This document shows positions 34,534 to 42,170 of a stretch of DNA of 64,000 nt, piece by piece. The position numbers and the translations under genes were made by a program. How positions within the stretch are numbered: the stretch's first letter is position 1; each line of letters begins with the position of its first letter. Origin of the DNA: Salinibacterium sp. G-O1 (GTDB taxonomy: Bacteria; Actinomycetota; Actinomycetes; Actinomycetales; Microbacteriaceae); contig NZ_JASISV010000004.1 in assembly GCF_030063305.1 (NCBI RefSeq), positions 1 to 64,000 of the forward strand, written 5' to 3'. The notes under the pieces are model-generated. The model was not told the origin of the DNA, made no database searches, and saw nothing but the letters and a program-made list of their open reading frames with translations.

Positions 34534-35580
34534 ATGATGTTTGGAAACACCAGGAAGGCCCGCGTTGGCGCCTTCGCCGCACTCGCGGTGAGCGTCGCGC
34601 TCGTGGCTACGGGTTGTGCCGAGACGGGCGATGACAGCGGATCGGGCGACGCCGGCAGCGGAGACGCGAACTACGCGATCACGTTCCTGCCGAAGAACCT
34701 CGGTAACGCCTACTTCGACACCTCAGACGCCGGTGGCGCGGACGCCATCAAGGAGTTCGGTGGCACCTACGCCGAGGTCGGACCCGCTGAGTCTGGTCCC
34801 GACGCTCAGGTGAGCTTCATCAACACCCTCACCCAGCAGGGTGTCGGCGGAATCGTCGTCTCCGCGAACGACCCACAGGCCATCTGTGACGCCCTCAACG
34901 AGGCCCGCGATGCCGGAACCAAGGTCGTGACCTTCGACTCAGACACCAACCCCGAGTGCCGCGACCTGTTCATCAACCAGGCCACCGCCGAGGGTATCGC
35001 CAAGGTCGAGGTCGATCTGATCGCCGAGCAGATCGGTGGAGCTGGCAAGATTGCGATCCTGTCATCGACGCCAAACGCGACGAACCAGAACGCCTGGATC
35101 GAGATCATGAAGACCTACCTCGCATCCGACTACCCGGACATCGAGCTCGTTGACACCGTGTACGGCACGGACGACGACCAGGCCTCCTTCGACAAGACAG
35201 CGGCGCTGCTCCAGACCAACCCCGACCTCAAGGGCATCATCTCGCCCACGACCGTCGGCATCACGGCCGCCGCACGCTACCTCTCGACCTCGGAGTTCAA
35301 GGGCAAGATCGCGCTGACCGGCCTCGGTACGCCAAACCAGATGCGTGACTACGTCACCGACGGCACCGTCACGGCCTTCGCGCTGTGGAACCCGGCCGAC
35401 CTCGGCTACCTCGCCGCTTACGCTGCGAAGGCGCTCATCGACGGCGACATCACCGGCGCTGAGGGCGACACGTTCGACGGAGGCAAGCTCGGAAGCTTCA
35501 CCGTCGGCGAGAACGGCAGCGTCCTGCTGGGCGACCCATTCACCTTCGACAAGGGCAACATCGGCGACTTCGACTTCTAA
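34534..35580 (+). CDS. rhaS: Rhamnose ABC transporter substrate-binding lipoprotein
   Basis: A 348-residue lipoprotein: basic N-terminus, hydrophobic core, lipobox ATGC with Cys at about residue 28, an Asp/Gly/Ser-rich linker, then a Peripla_BP_4 (RbsB-like) domain starting YAITFLPKNLGNAYFDTSDAGG, which is the usual opening of RhaS proteins. It delivers rhamnose to the RhaTPQ complex from the outer face of the membrane. A strong stem-loop follows 16 nt after the stop, ending the importer operon. Confidence 0.9.
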   Translation: MMFGNTRKARVGAFAALAVSVALVATGCAETGDDSGSGDAGSGDANYAITFLPKNLGNAYFDTSDAGGADAIKEFGGTYAEVGPAESGPDAQVSFINTLTQQGVGGIVVSANDPQAICDALNEARDAGTKVVTFDSDTNPECRDLFINQATAEGIAKVEVDLIAEQIGGAGKIAILSSTPNATNQNAWIEIMKTYLASDYPDIELVDTVYGTDDDQASFDKTAALLQTNPDLKGIISPTTVGITAAARYLSTSEFKGKIALTGLGTPNQMRDYVTDGTVTAFALWNPADLGYLAAYAAKALIDGDITGAEGDTFDGGKLGSFTVGENGSVLLGDPFTFDKGNIGDFDF

Positions 35581-35595
35581 GTCGAAGCCGCACAC

Positions 35596-35636
35596 CCGTA
35601 CAGCCCGATCGGTCTCGCGCCGACCGGGCTGTACGG
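35596..35636 (+). terminator. Terminator after the rhamnose importer operon
   Basis: The 12-bp perfect arms CCGTACAGCCCG and CGGGCTGTACGG are extended inward by TCGG/CCGA after one mismatch, with a 9-nt loop. It separates the importer operon from the second LacI gene. No strong U-tract. Confidence 0.78.
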
Positions 35637-35669
35637 TCATCTACACCCCTGCTCTCACCGAGGAGACCC

Positions 35670-36680
35670 ATGCCAATCACGAGGATTCGCGACGTCGCGC
35701 AACTCGCTGGCGTCTCCGTCGGTACCGTCTCCAACGTCCTGAACAAGCCGGACGAGGTCTCGCCCGAATCGCTGGCCCGGGTGCAGAAAGCCATCGCTGA
35801 GCTGGGCTACGTGCGCAACGATGCGGCCCGCCAGCTGCGAGCGGGCGTGAGTTCCACCGTGGGCTTCGTCGTTCTCGACGGCCAGAATCCGTTTTTCAAC
35901 GAGGTAGTGCGAGGCGCAGAAGACGAGGCCTCGAAGAATGGCATCGCCATCCTCGTGGGTAATACCGATGAGGACCCCCGTCGCGAGGGAATGTACCTCG
36001 ACCTCTTCGAGGAGCAGCGCGTGCGAGGCGTGCTCATCTCGCCGTACGACGACATCGGTGACCGTCTGCAAAAGCTCAAGGACCGGGATATTCCGGCGGT
36101 GCTCGTCGACCGGATCAACGTCGACGGCAAGTTCAGCTCGGTGGCCGTGGACAGCGTCGCGGGTGGCCAGATCGCCGCACAGCACCTCATCGACACCGGA
36201 CGCCGCCGCATCGCCTTCGTGGGCGGGCCGTTCGACATCCGGCAGGTGCGCGACCGGTTGGCGGGAGCTCGAGTGGCCGTTGACAACAGCGAATTCAACG
36301 TTGAGATCGAGGTCATCGCCACCAACGCTCTCACCGTGGTGGAGGGCGTTCAGGCTGGTCGGCGAATCATGGAGCGATCCCGTCCGAACCGGCCGGACGC
36401 GCTCTTCGCGGCAAACGATTTGCTCGCCCTCGGTCTTCTCCAGTCGCTCATCGTGAACGGCAAACTGCTCGTGCCATCGGAAATCTCGCTCATCGGATTC
36501 GACGACATCGCGTTCGCCGTCGCAGCTGCTGTTCCGCTTTCATCGGTGCGCCAGCCCGGCCGGATGATTGGGCAGACCGCACTTCGGGTGCTGCTGGAGG
36601 AGTCTGAGGATCCGACCATGATCCCCCGCCAGACCGTGTTCCGGCCCGAGCTGGTGGTTCGGGAATCCACCCAGCCGTGA
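35670..36680 (+). CDS. LacI-family regulator, rhamnose locus, copy 2
   Basis: A 336-residue LacI/GalR regulator with helix-turn-helix RIRDVAQLAGVSVGTVSNVLN and a ligand core ending VPLSSVRQPGRMIGQTALRVLL. It is a paralog of the regulator at 29741: same length, near-identical recognition helix, and matching blocks throughout (for example EEQRVRGVLISPYDDI against EQQRVHGILISPYADI). The identical recognition helix region SVGTVSNV implies overlapping operators. GAGGAG is upstream. It may bind a different ligand, such as a rhamnoside-derived sugar, or fine-tune the same operons. Confidence 0.9.
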   Translation: MPITRIRDVAQLAGVSVGTVSNVLNKPDEVSPESLARVQKAIAELGYVRNDAARQLRAGVSSTVGFVVLDGQNPFFNEVVRGAEDEASKNGIAILVGNTDEDPRREGMYLDLFEEQRVRGVLISPYDDIGDRLQKLKDRDIPAVLVDRINVDGKFSSVAVDSVAGGQIAAQHLIDTGRRRIAFVGGPFDIRQVRDRLAGARVAVDNSEFNVEIEVIATNALTVVEGVQAGRRIMERSRPNRPDALFAANDLLALGLLQSLIVNGKLLVPSEISLIGFDDIAFAVAAAVPLSSVRQPGRMIGQTALRVLLEESEDPTMIPRQTVFRPELVVRESTQP

Positions 36681-36795
36681 GCAGAGCACCACGGTGGTTG
36701 CTGAGTCCATGTTCTGAGGGTGCGAACGCTCGGATCCACTGGAGTGAACCTGTTGGATTGACCGAGTAGTAACTGCCGAGTACAGAGGAGTGCTG

Positions 36796-36990
36796 ATGGT
36801 TGTCGTAGTCCAAAGGGATGCGTGCGTAGGGGCGGGTCAATGCACCCTCGTAGCGCCGGATGTTTTCGATCAGGATGATGACGGGATCGTGCTGCTTCTC
36901 GAGCCCGAGGTCGAGGGAGCCCTTCTCGAGGCGGCCAATAAGGCCGCGCGTCTCTGCCCAGCGCGCGCGATAGCTGTATCGGCACAATGA
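36796..36990 (+). CDS. Ferredoxin (3Fe-4S type) for the adjacent P450
   Basis: A 64-residue ferredoxin. Cluster motif CVGAGQC near residue 10 (C-x2-A-x2-C, with Ala in place of the second Cys of a 4Fe-4S site) and LCPARAI near the C-terminus. This pattern marks the single-cluster ferredoxins that feed bacterial P450s. I use the ATG 5 nt after GAGGAG; a GTG two codons earlier overlaps the ribosome binding site. It is the first gene of a ferredoxin-reductase-P450 set, and its stop overlaps the reductase start (ATGA). Confidence 0.9.
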   Translation: MVVVVQRDACVGAGQCTLVAPDVFDQDDDGIVLLLEPEVEGALLEAANKAARLCPARAIAVSAQ

Positions 36991-38174
36991 CCGCGGGCCC
37001 GCGGATCGTCATCGTAGGCGCATCGATTGGCGGATTGACTGCAGCGGAGACGCTACGCCAGGAGGGCTTCGACGGTGAGGTCATCCTGATCGGTGACGAG
37101 CGCCACCGGCCGTACAACCGACCGCCGCTCTCGAAGCAGATCGTCGTCGGCGAGTGGGGGCCTGAGGATGCCGCAATCCGGAGCGAGGCGGAGGTCGATG
37201 ATCTCGGGATCCAACTGCGTACATCGTGCACGGCAGAGTCGCTGGACGCCGTGGGCCGTGTGCTGCACACGTCCCAGGGCGACATTGAATTCGACGAGCT
37301 CATCATCGCGACAGGAACTGAGCCTCGCCGCCATCCCCTCGTCCCTACCGCGCTCACGCTGCGGACGATCGACGACGCCCTCGCGATCCGGGACGGACTG
37401 CGAACGGCGCAACGCGTCGCCGTGATTGGCCCAGGGATTCTCGGCTCAGAGATCGCGAGCGCGGCGCGCAAGTACGGCGCGGATACGCAACTGATCGGCC
37501 GGTCCGGAGCCCTCACCCTCGGCGGTGTCGGCTCTCTCCTCTCGTCCCGGCTCGCCGAACTGCACACGGAGAACGGTGTCGACCTCGTGCTTGACGCTGA
37601 GATCGTCGGCGCCCGAGCCGACGCGGGTGGAACGAGCATCGAGTTCGCCGACGGACGTTCAGAGCGAGCCGACCTGGTCGTCGCGATGATCGGAGGAACT
37701 CCGCGGACCCAGTGGCTGATGTCGTCGACCCTCACTGTGGACAACGGTGTGGTGTGTGACGGAACCGGCCATGCAGCGCCGGGTATTTCGGCGGTAGGAG
37801 ATGTCGCCGCATGGCGCGATCCCTACACGGCCCGGCCCGTTCGCGTGGAGCACCAGAGCAACGCGATCGAGCAGGCGATCGCCGTCGCGCTGCGTCTCGT
37901 CCACGGAGAGCCCGGAGCACGACCGATACCGCTCTTCTGGTCGGAGCTTCACGGCACGCGCATCAACGCGTACGGATGGTTCGATCCCGAGCTCCCGCTC
38001 GTGTCCATCGACGACGGCAGCAACCCGCACGCTACCGTGCTTGTCAGCCGCGATGACACCGACCGCGTGCACGGCGCGGTCGGGTGGAATGCGCCCCCTC
38101 GCGAGTTCCGTGCGGCTCGAGCGTCGGTTGCCGCCTCTGCCGCGATCGCCCCGGCTCTGATTACACGCCCATGA
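36987..38174 (+). CDS. FAD-dependent ferredoxin reductase
   Basis: A 395-residue NAD(P)H-ferredoxin reductase of the putidaredoxin-reductase type. FAD site IVGASIGGLTAAETL, the family motif YNRPPLSKQ, LIIATGTEPRRHP, NAD site VAVIGPGILGSEIASAA and the second FAD motif GISAVGDVAAW. A C-terminal reductase domain follows (about residues 310-395). It moves electrons from NAD(P)H to the ferredoxin encoded just upstream. ATGA overlaps on both sides couple it to ferredoxin and P450. Confidence 0.92.
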   Translation: MTAGPRIVIVGASIGGLTAAETLRQEGFDGEVILIGDERHRPYNRPPLSKQIVVGEWGPEDAAIRSEAEVDDLGIQLRTSCTAESLDAVGRVLHTSQGDIEFDELIIATGTEPRRHPLVPTALTLRTIDDALAIRDGLRTAQRVAVIGPGILGSEIASAARKYGADTQLIGRSGALTLGGVGSLLSSRLAELHTENGVDLVLDAEIVGARADAGGTSIEFADGRSERADLVVAMIGGTPRTQWLMSSTLTVDNGVVCDGTGHAAPGISAVGDVAAWRDPYTARPVRVEHQSNAIEQAIAVALRLVHGEPGARPIPLFWSELHGTRINAYGWFDPELPLVSIDDGSNPHATVLVSRDDTDRVHGAVGWNAPPREFRAARASVAASAAIAPALITRP

Positions 38175-39448
38175 CCACATCCTCAACAGAAATCGAAAAC
38201 GCCATGTCGAACACCGCAGGTTGCCCCTTCCACGCGCGCTCCCTCCCCAGTGACGGCACCCCCCTGGCGCCGTCGCCACGGTTCGCAGAGTGGCGCGAAC
38301 AGGGGGCGTTCGTCCCCCTCGACTTTCAGGACGGCCACGAGGGCCTCGTCGCCACCCGATACGACGCGGTGGTGAGCGTGCTCCAGGATCCTCGCTTCAG
38401 CATGCTCCCGGCCCGGATGCCGGTGGGTCCCGCCACCCTCGACGAGCCCAAGTCGGAGGGTGCCGCAGCCGCGGTGCCGCTCGAGTTGCCCGGTGACCTC
38501 GACGAGGCCGCGCAGGCGTCCGAGCTGCTGAACCTGCTCACGCTCGACGGCGCCGAGCATTCCAAACTCCGACGTGCGGTCACCGCCAGGTTCACGGTGC
38601 GCCAGGCGCGCTCGCGGGAGCCGTGGATCCGCGACATGATCGCGGGCGAGGTGGCACGCATCCGCGGTTCGAAAGACGTTGTCGACCTGTGGCACGACTA
38701 CGCAATGCCGATCTCTGCACGGACCCACTGTCACGTGATCGGCATTCCCCCGCAGAAGTACGAGGACTTCGTGGAACTCTTCGTTGAGCCATCCACGGCC
38801 CAGCAGAAATATGACTTCATCCGGGCCCTCCTCGAGGAGCGTCGCAATGACCCAGGCGAAGACGTCATCACTGACCTGCTGAACAACCCCGAGCTCACGC
38901 AAATCGAGATCGAGGGCTTGCTCCGGCTTCTGATGGGCGCGGGCCGCGATTCGGTCGCATACCTGATTGCCACGGCGTCGGTTGCCCTCCTGACGCACCC
39001 GGAGCAGATGGAATTGCTCCGCAGCGACGTGGAGGGGGTACGTCCAGCGGTGGAGGAATTCATGCGGGCGGGCTCGATGTTCGTCACGCTGTTTGCCCGC
39101 ACGGCCACAGAAGACGTGGAAATCGAGGGGACGATCATCCGGGCAGGCACGTCGGTCGCGGTCTCGCCCGTTGCAGCAAACCGTGACCCAGCGCACTGGG
39201 GCGAGAACCCCGAGCAGTTCGACGTGACGCGCGACGCCTTCGGGCACATCGGCTTCGGCTATGGCATCCATGGATGCATCGGGCAGCAGGTGGCACGCGT
39301 TGAGATCCGTGAGGCGATAACGGCGCTCCTGGAAGGCTTCCCGGACATCTCACTTGTCTCGGCAGAGCAGCTCGAACCGCATCCGTTCGCCCATCCGGTC
39401 GCTGTCTACGAAGCCGGCGAGGTGCTCGTGAGGCTCACAACGGCATAA
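38171..39448 (+). CDS. Cytochrome P450 (class I, bacterial)
   Basis: A 425-residue soluble P450. Heme loop FGYGIHGCIG with the ligand Cys369; ExxR at Glu296-Arg299; I-helix AGRDS at 257-261, where the usual Thr of the oxygen-activating pair is Ser. The start MTTSSTEIEN overlaps the reductase stop (ATGA); MSNTAGCPFHA 11 codons later is an alternative. With ferredoxin and reductase it forms a self-sufficient class I system. The substrate is unknown. Context (AraC regulator, aldo/keto reductase, GH2 glycosidase, rhamnose genes) raises the possibility of O-demethylation of a methylated sugar, but terpenoid or aromatic hydroxylation are equally compatible. Confidence 0.92.
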   Translation: MTTSSTEIENAMSNTAGCPFHARSLPSDGTPLAPSPRFAEWREQGAFVPLDFQDGHEGLVATRYDAVVSVLQDPRFSMLPARMPVGPATLDEPKSEGAAAAVPLELPGDLDEAAQASELLNLLTLDGAEHSKLRRAVTARFTVRQARSREPWIRDMIAGEVARIRGSKDVVDLWHDYAMPISARTHCHVIGIPPQKYEDFVELFVEPSTAQQKYDFIRALLEERRNDPGEDVITDLLNNPELTQIEIEGLLRLLMGAGRDSVAYLIATASVALLTHPEQMELLRSDVEGVRPAVEEFMRAGSMFVTLFARTATEDVEIEGTIIRAGTSVAVSPVAANRDPAHWGENPEQFDVTRDAFGHIGFGYGIHGCIGQQVARVEIREAITALLEGFPDISLVSAEQLEPHPFAHPVAVYEAGEVLVRLTTA

Positions 39449-39457
39449 CATTGGCCC

Positions 39458-40312
39458 ATGCTCGACGATGACCCGGTCGTGGTAAGCGCGAATCGCTACC
39501 GGTTCTCATCGGGCGAGCGGATCGTCAACCCCCACGTCATGAGCGCCTCCTTCATCTGGGTGCTCAACGGTGCTGGCGAGATTCTCGCCGGCGGACGGCA
39601 ATTCGCTGTCGATAACCAGCACGTGCTGCGGCTCCCCTGGCACCACGCGGTGGAGTATCGAGCGAGTGGTCGCGGGCCGTTCCACGTGGGCACGCTGCAC
39701 GTCGTCCCTCGACACTCCAGGCACGCGCCGGTGGTGCCTCGGGTCGCCCACCTCCCGGGGGATCCCCTATTGAATGACCCAGCGCGCGGCGGGGACCCTT
39801 CAGCGTTTCAGCCCGGCATCTCATCGACCCGCAACAGTGCCGCGCGCCGCATCGTCGAATTCGGCACTATCGCCATCGAGCGGCTGGGCGAGGGCGGCTT
39901 CGACGAGGAATATTTCCGCGCTCTCGGCCGGCTCGTCCTGATCGAGAACGACTCGTGGGCCGATGGTCAGGCGCAGCACTCCACTCTGCCGGGCACGCTC
40001 GACATGATGATGACCTTCATCCGCCACCACATCGCCGAGCAGCTCACTGTGGCTCGCGTCGCGGAATCTGCGCGCTGCAGCGAGACGACGGCCCAGCGCC
40101 TCTTCGCACGGCACGCCGGTGAGTCCATGCAGTCGTGGATCCGCCAAGTGCGGCTCAGGGAGGCGGCCAGCCTGCTGCGCACGTCGAGCCTTCGAGTGAG
40201 CGAGGTCGCGCAGCTCGTCGGATACGCCGATCCGCTCTACTTTTCCCGGGCGTTCCGTCGCGCGTACGGGGTCGCCCCCAGCCAGTTCGCGCACACCGCG
40301 ATCCGCCCCTGA
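39458..40312 (+). CDS. AraC-family transcriptional regulator of the P450 operon
   Basis: A 284-residue AraC/XylS regulator. N-terminal cupin-like ligand domain (FSSGERIVNPHVMSASFIW, LRLPWHHAVEYRA) and C-terminal double helix-turn-helix ending VSEVAQLVGYADPLYFSRAF and GVAPSQF, the conserved second motif. It starts 9 nt after the P450 stop, so it is in the same operon and is probably the activator responding to the P450 substrate or product. The cupin domain is of the sugar/arabinose-binding kind, which is weakly in favour of a carbohydrate ligand. Confidence 0.9.
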   Translation: MLDDDPVVVSANRYRFSSGERIVNPHVMSASFIWVLNGAGEILAGGRQFAVDNQHVLRLPWHHAVEYRASGRGPFHVGTLHVVPRHSRHAPVVPRVAHLPGDPLLNDPARGGDPSAFQPGISSTRNSAARRIVEFGTIAIERLGEGGFDEEYFRALGRLVLIENDSWADGQAQHSTLPGTLDMMMTFIRHHIAEQLTVARVAESARCSETTAQRLFARHAGESMQSWIRQVRLREAASLLRTSSLRVSEVAQLVGYADPLYFSRAFRRAYGVAPSQFAHTAIRP

Positions 40313-40434
40313 CCAATCAGGCCCGTGCCCGTCTAATCCATGTTTCGGTGCCTCCGTGCCCGCTCCGACCACTCGCATTTCGGTAGATTCGTGACGACGG
40401 CGCAGTCACTGCGACCGCAAGCGAAGGAGCGCAG

Positions 40435-41415
40435 ATGGTGGTACATCGACGACCGTTCGGACGAACCGGCTGGGACATCAGCGAGGTAGCGTTCGGCGCC
40501 TGGCAACTCGGCGGGCAGTGGGGACCGGTGGACGACGATGTGTCGATTCGGGCTCTGGTCAACGCCTATGAGCTGGGAATCAACTTCGTCGACACAGCCG
40601 AGATGTATGGCTCGGGTCACAGTGAGGAAGTCGTTGGCCGCTCGCTACGCGAGTGGAATGGTGAGCGAATCTACGTCGCGACCAAGGTGCAGCCCACCCG
40701 ATGGCCGCACCCCTCAGAGGCCGACCCCAACATCGACAAGGCCTACCCGCCCGAGTACCTCCGAGACCAGGTCGAGCAGTCTCTGCGCCGGCTCGCGGTG
40801 GAACGGCTGGACCTCATCCAACTGCATTGCTGGATGCCCGGGGGAATGGCCAACCAGGAGTGGCTCGAAACCCTTCACTCGCTGCGCGACGAAGGGAAGA
40901 TCGACCGCATTGGGGTGTCCCTCCGCGACTACCGTGCGGACGAAGGAGTCGCGCTCGCCGAGTCTGGCCTCGTTGACTCGATCCAGGTCATCTACAACAT
41001 CTTTGAGCAGACGCCGGAAACCGCGCTGCTCCGTGCAGCCGAAACGACGAAGACCGCGATCATCGCCCGGGTTGTGCTCGACTCGGGGTCACTCAGTGGC
41101 GCCTGGACGCCGGAAACCTATGCGGGGTGGGATGAGGGTTCGGTTCTGAAGACCATGCTCCGCGGGGGTCGTTTCAGCGAGACGCTCGACCGAGTTGCCG
41201 AGGTGCGCACAGTGACCGACCCGTTTTACGAGACGCTCGATGAGGCGGCGGTTCGATTCGTGCTCGACCGCCCGGAGGTGTCGACGGCCATCATCGGGAT
41301 GACGACCCAGAAGCGGATCGAGCGCAACGCCTCATACGGCGACGGCGAGGGGCTCGCGCCCGGGCTCAGGGAGAAGCTCGGCGGCTTCCACTGGTCGAAG
41401 AACTTTTACGTATGA
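40435..41415 (+). CDS. Aldo/keto reductase
   Basis: A 326-residue AKR TIM barrel. The catalytic tetrad is visible: Asp and Tyr in FVDTAEMYG, Lys in YVATKVQ and His in LIQLHCW; the NADPH site includes IIGMTTQKRIERN near the C-terminus. It belongs to the voltage-channel-beta/YghZ-like branch that reduces aldehydes, including sugar aldehydes. It overlaps the following creatininase-family gene by 4 nt and follows the P450-AraC operon after 122 bp, so it may have its own promoter. Confidence 0.9.
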   Translation: MVVHRRPFGRTGWDISEVAFGAWQLGGQWGPVDDDVSIRALVNAYELGINFVDTAEMYGSGHSEEVVGRSLREWNGERIYVATKVQPTRWPHPSEADPNIDKAYPPEYLRDQVEQSLRRLAVERLDLIQLHCWMPGGMANQEWLETLHSLRDEGKIDRIGVSLRDYRADEGVALAESGLVDSIQVIYNIFEQTPETALLRAAETTKTAIIARVVLDSGSLSGAWTPETYAGWDEGSVLKTMLRGGRFSETLDRVAEVRTVTDPFYETLDEAAVRFVLDRPEVSTAIIGMTTQKRIERNASYGDGEGLAPGLREKLGGFHWSKNFYV

Positions 41416-42143
41416 GCGCCGGTCCTTCGGCAGCCGTCGAGCAGCTGAGTCCGCACCAGATCGAGGCACGCCTCGCACGAGCATCCGTTGCCTACCTCGC
41501 ACTCGGGTCGCTCGAGTTTCACGGCCCGCACCTTCCCATCGGCCTCGACGCCCTCACGGCGCACGGGATCTGCCTCGCCGCGGCCGAGCGGGGCGGCGGC
41601 ATCGTTCTGCCCCCGTGGTATGCGGCGATCGGCGGCGAGCACACGGCATACCGGTGGACGTTCATGTCCCACTCGCCGGCGTCGATCCAGGTACTTCTCG
41701 CAGAGACGCTCACGAGGCTCGACGAGCTCGGCGTGCGGCGCATCGTGCTCCTGAGTGGGCACTTCGCCGAGGAGCAGGGCGATCTCATCGCGAAGATCGC
41801 CGACGACTGGAACGCTCGCGCCGCGACGGCCCACGCAGTGGCGCGCACGCTGGGCCAGGCGCCACAGCCGCCCGTAGCCCCGGATCATGCCGCGACGTTC
41901 GAGTCGCTCGTGCTTCACGACCTGCATCCGGAGCTCGTCGACATCGGCCAGCTTCCCGATGCCCGTGAGTTTCCCGCGCCGGAGGGGGAGGATCCCTTCG
42001 GCCCGGACCGCCACCGCGCAGACCACCCTTTGTTTGGTGTATTCGGTCCCGATCCACGCCTCATGGATACGACCGACGCGGCACCACTCGTCGATTACCT
42101 CGTCCAGTGGGTCGTTGACCTGGGAACCGGCGCTGCGACCTAG
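41412..42143 (+). CDS. Creatininase-family hydrolase, second copy
   Basis: A 243-residue creatininase-superfamily protein with the full metal motif GSLEFHGPHLPIGLDALTA (Glu, His, Asp) and LLSGHFAEEQ (His, Glu). It is shorter than and only distantly similar to the copy at 11849. It is translationally coupled to an aldo/keto reductase and has no creatine-pathway partner. It may hydrolyse an amide or lactone-like bond. The shared pairing of such a protein with sugar-type oxidoreductases in two places of this window is notable. Confidence 0.83.
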   Translation: MSAGPSAAVEQLSPHQIEARLARASVAYLALGSLEFHGPHLPIGLDALTAHGICLAAAERGGGIVLPPWYAAIGGEHTAYRWTFMSHSPASIQVLLAETLTRLDELGVRRIVLLSGHFAEEQGDLIAKIADDWNARAATAHAVARTLGQAPQPPVAPDHAATFESLVLHDLHPELVDIGQLPDAREFPAPEGEDPFGPDRHRADHPLFGVFGPDPRLMDTTDAAPLVDYLVQWVVDLGTGAAT

Positions 42144-42170
42144 GCCACCGCGCTGCCGTAGCCGAACGGC

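Noticed and set aside
36350-37744. 464-codon minus-strand frame opposite the LacI and ferredoxin reductase genes
   Set aside because: Crosses three plus-strand genes joined by ATGA overlaps and has a Ser/Arg/Pro-rich composition typical of a shadow frame.
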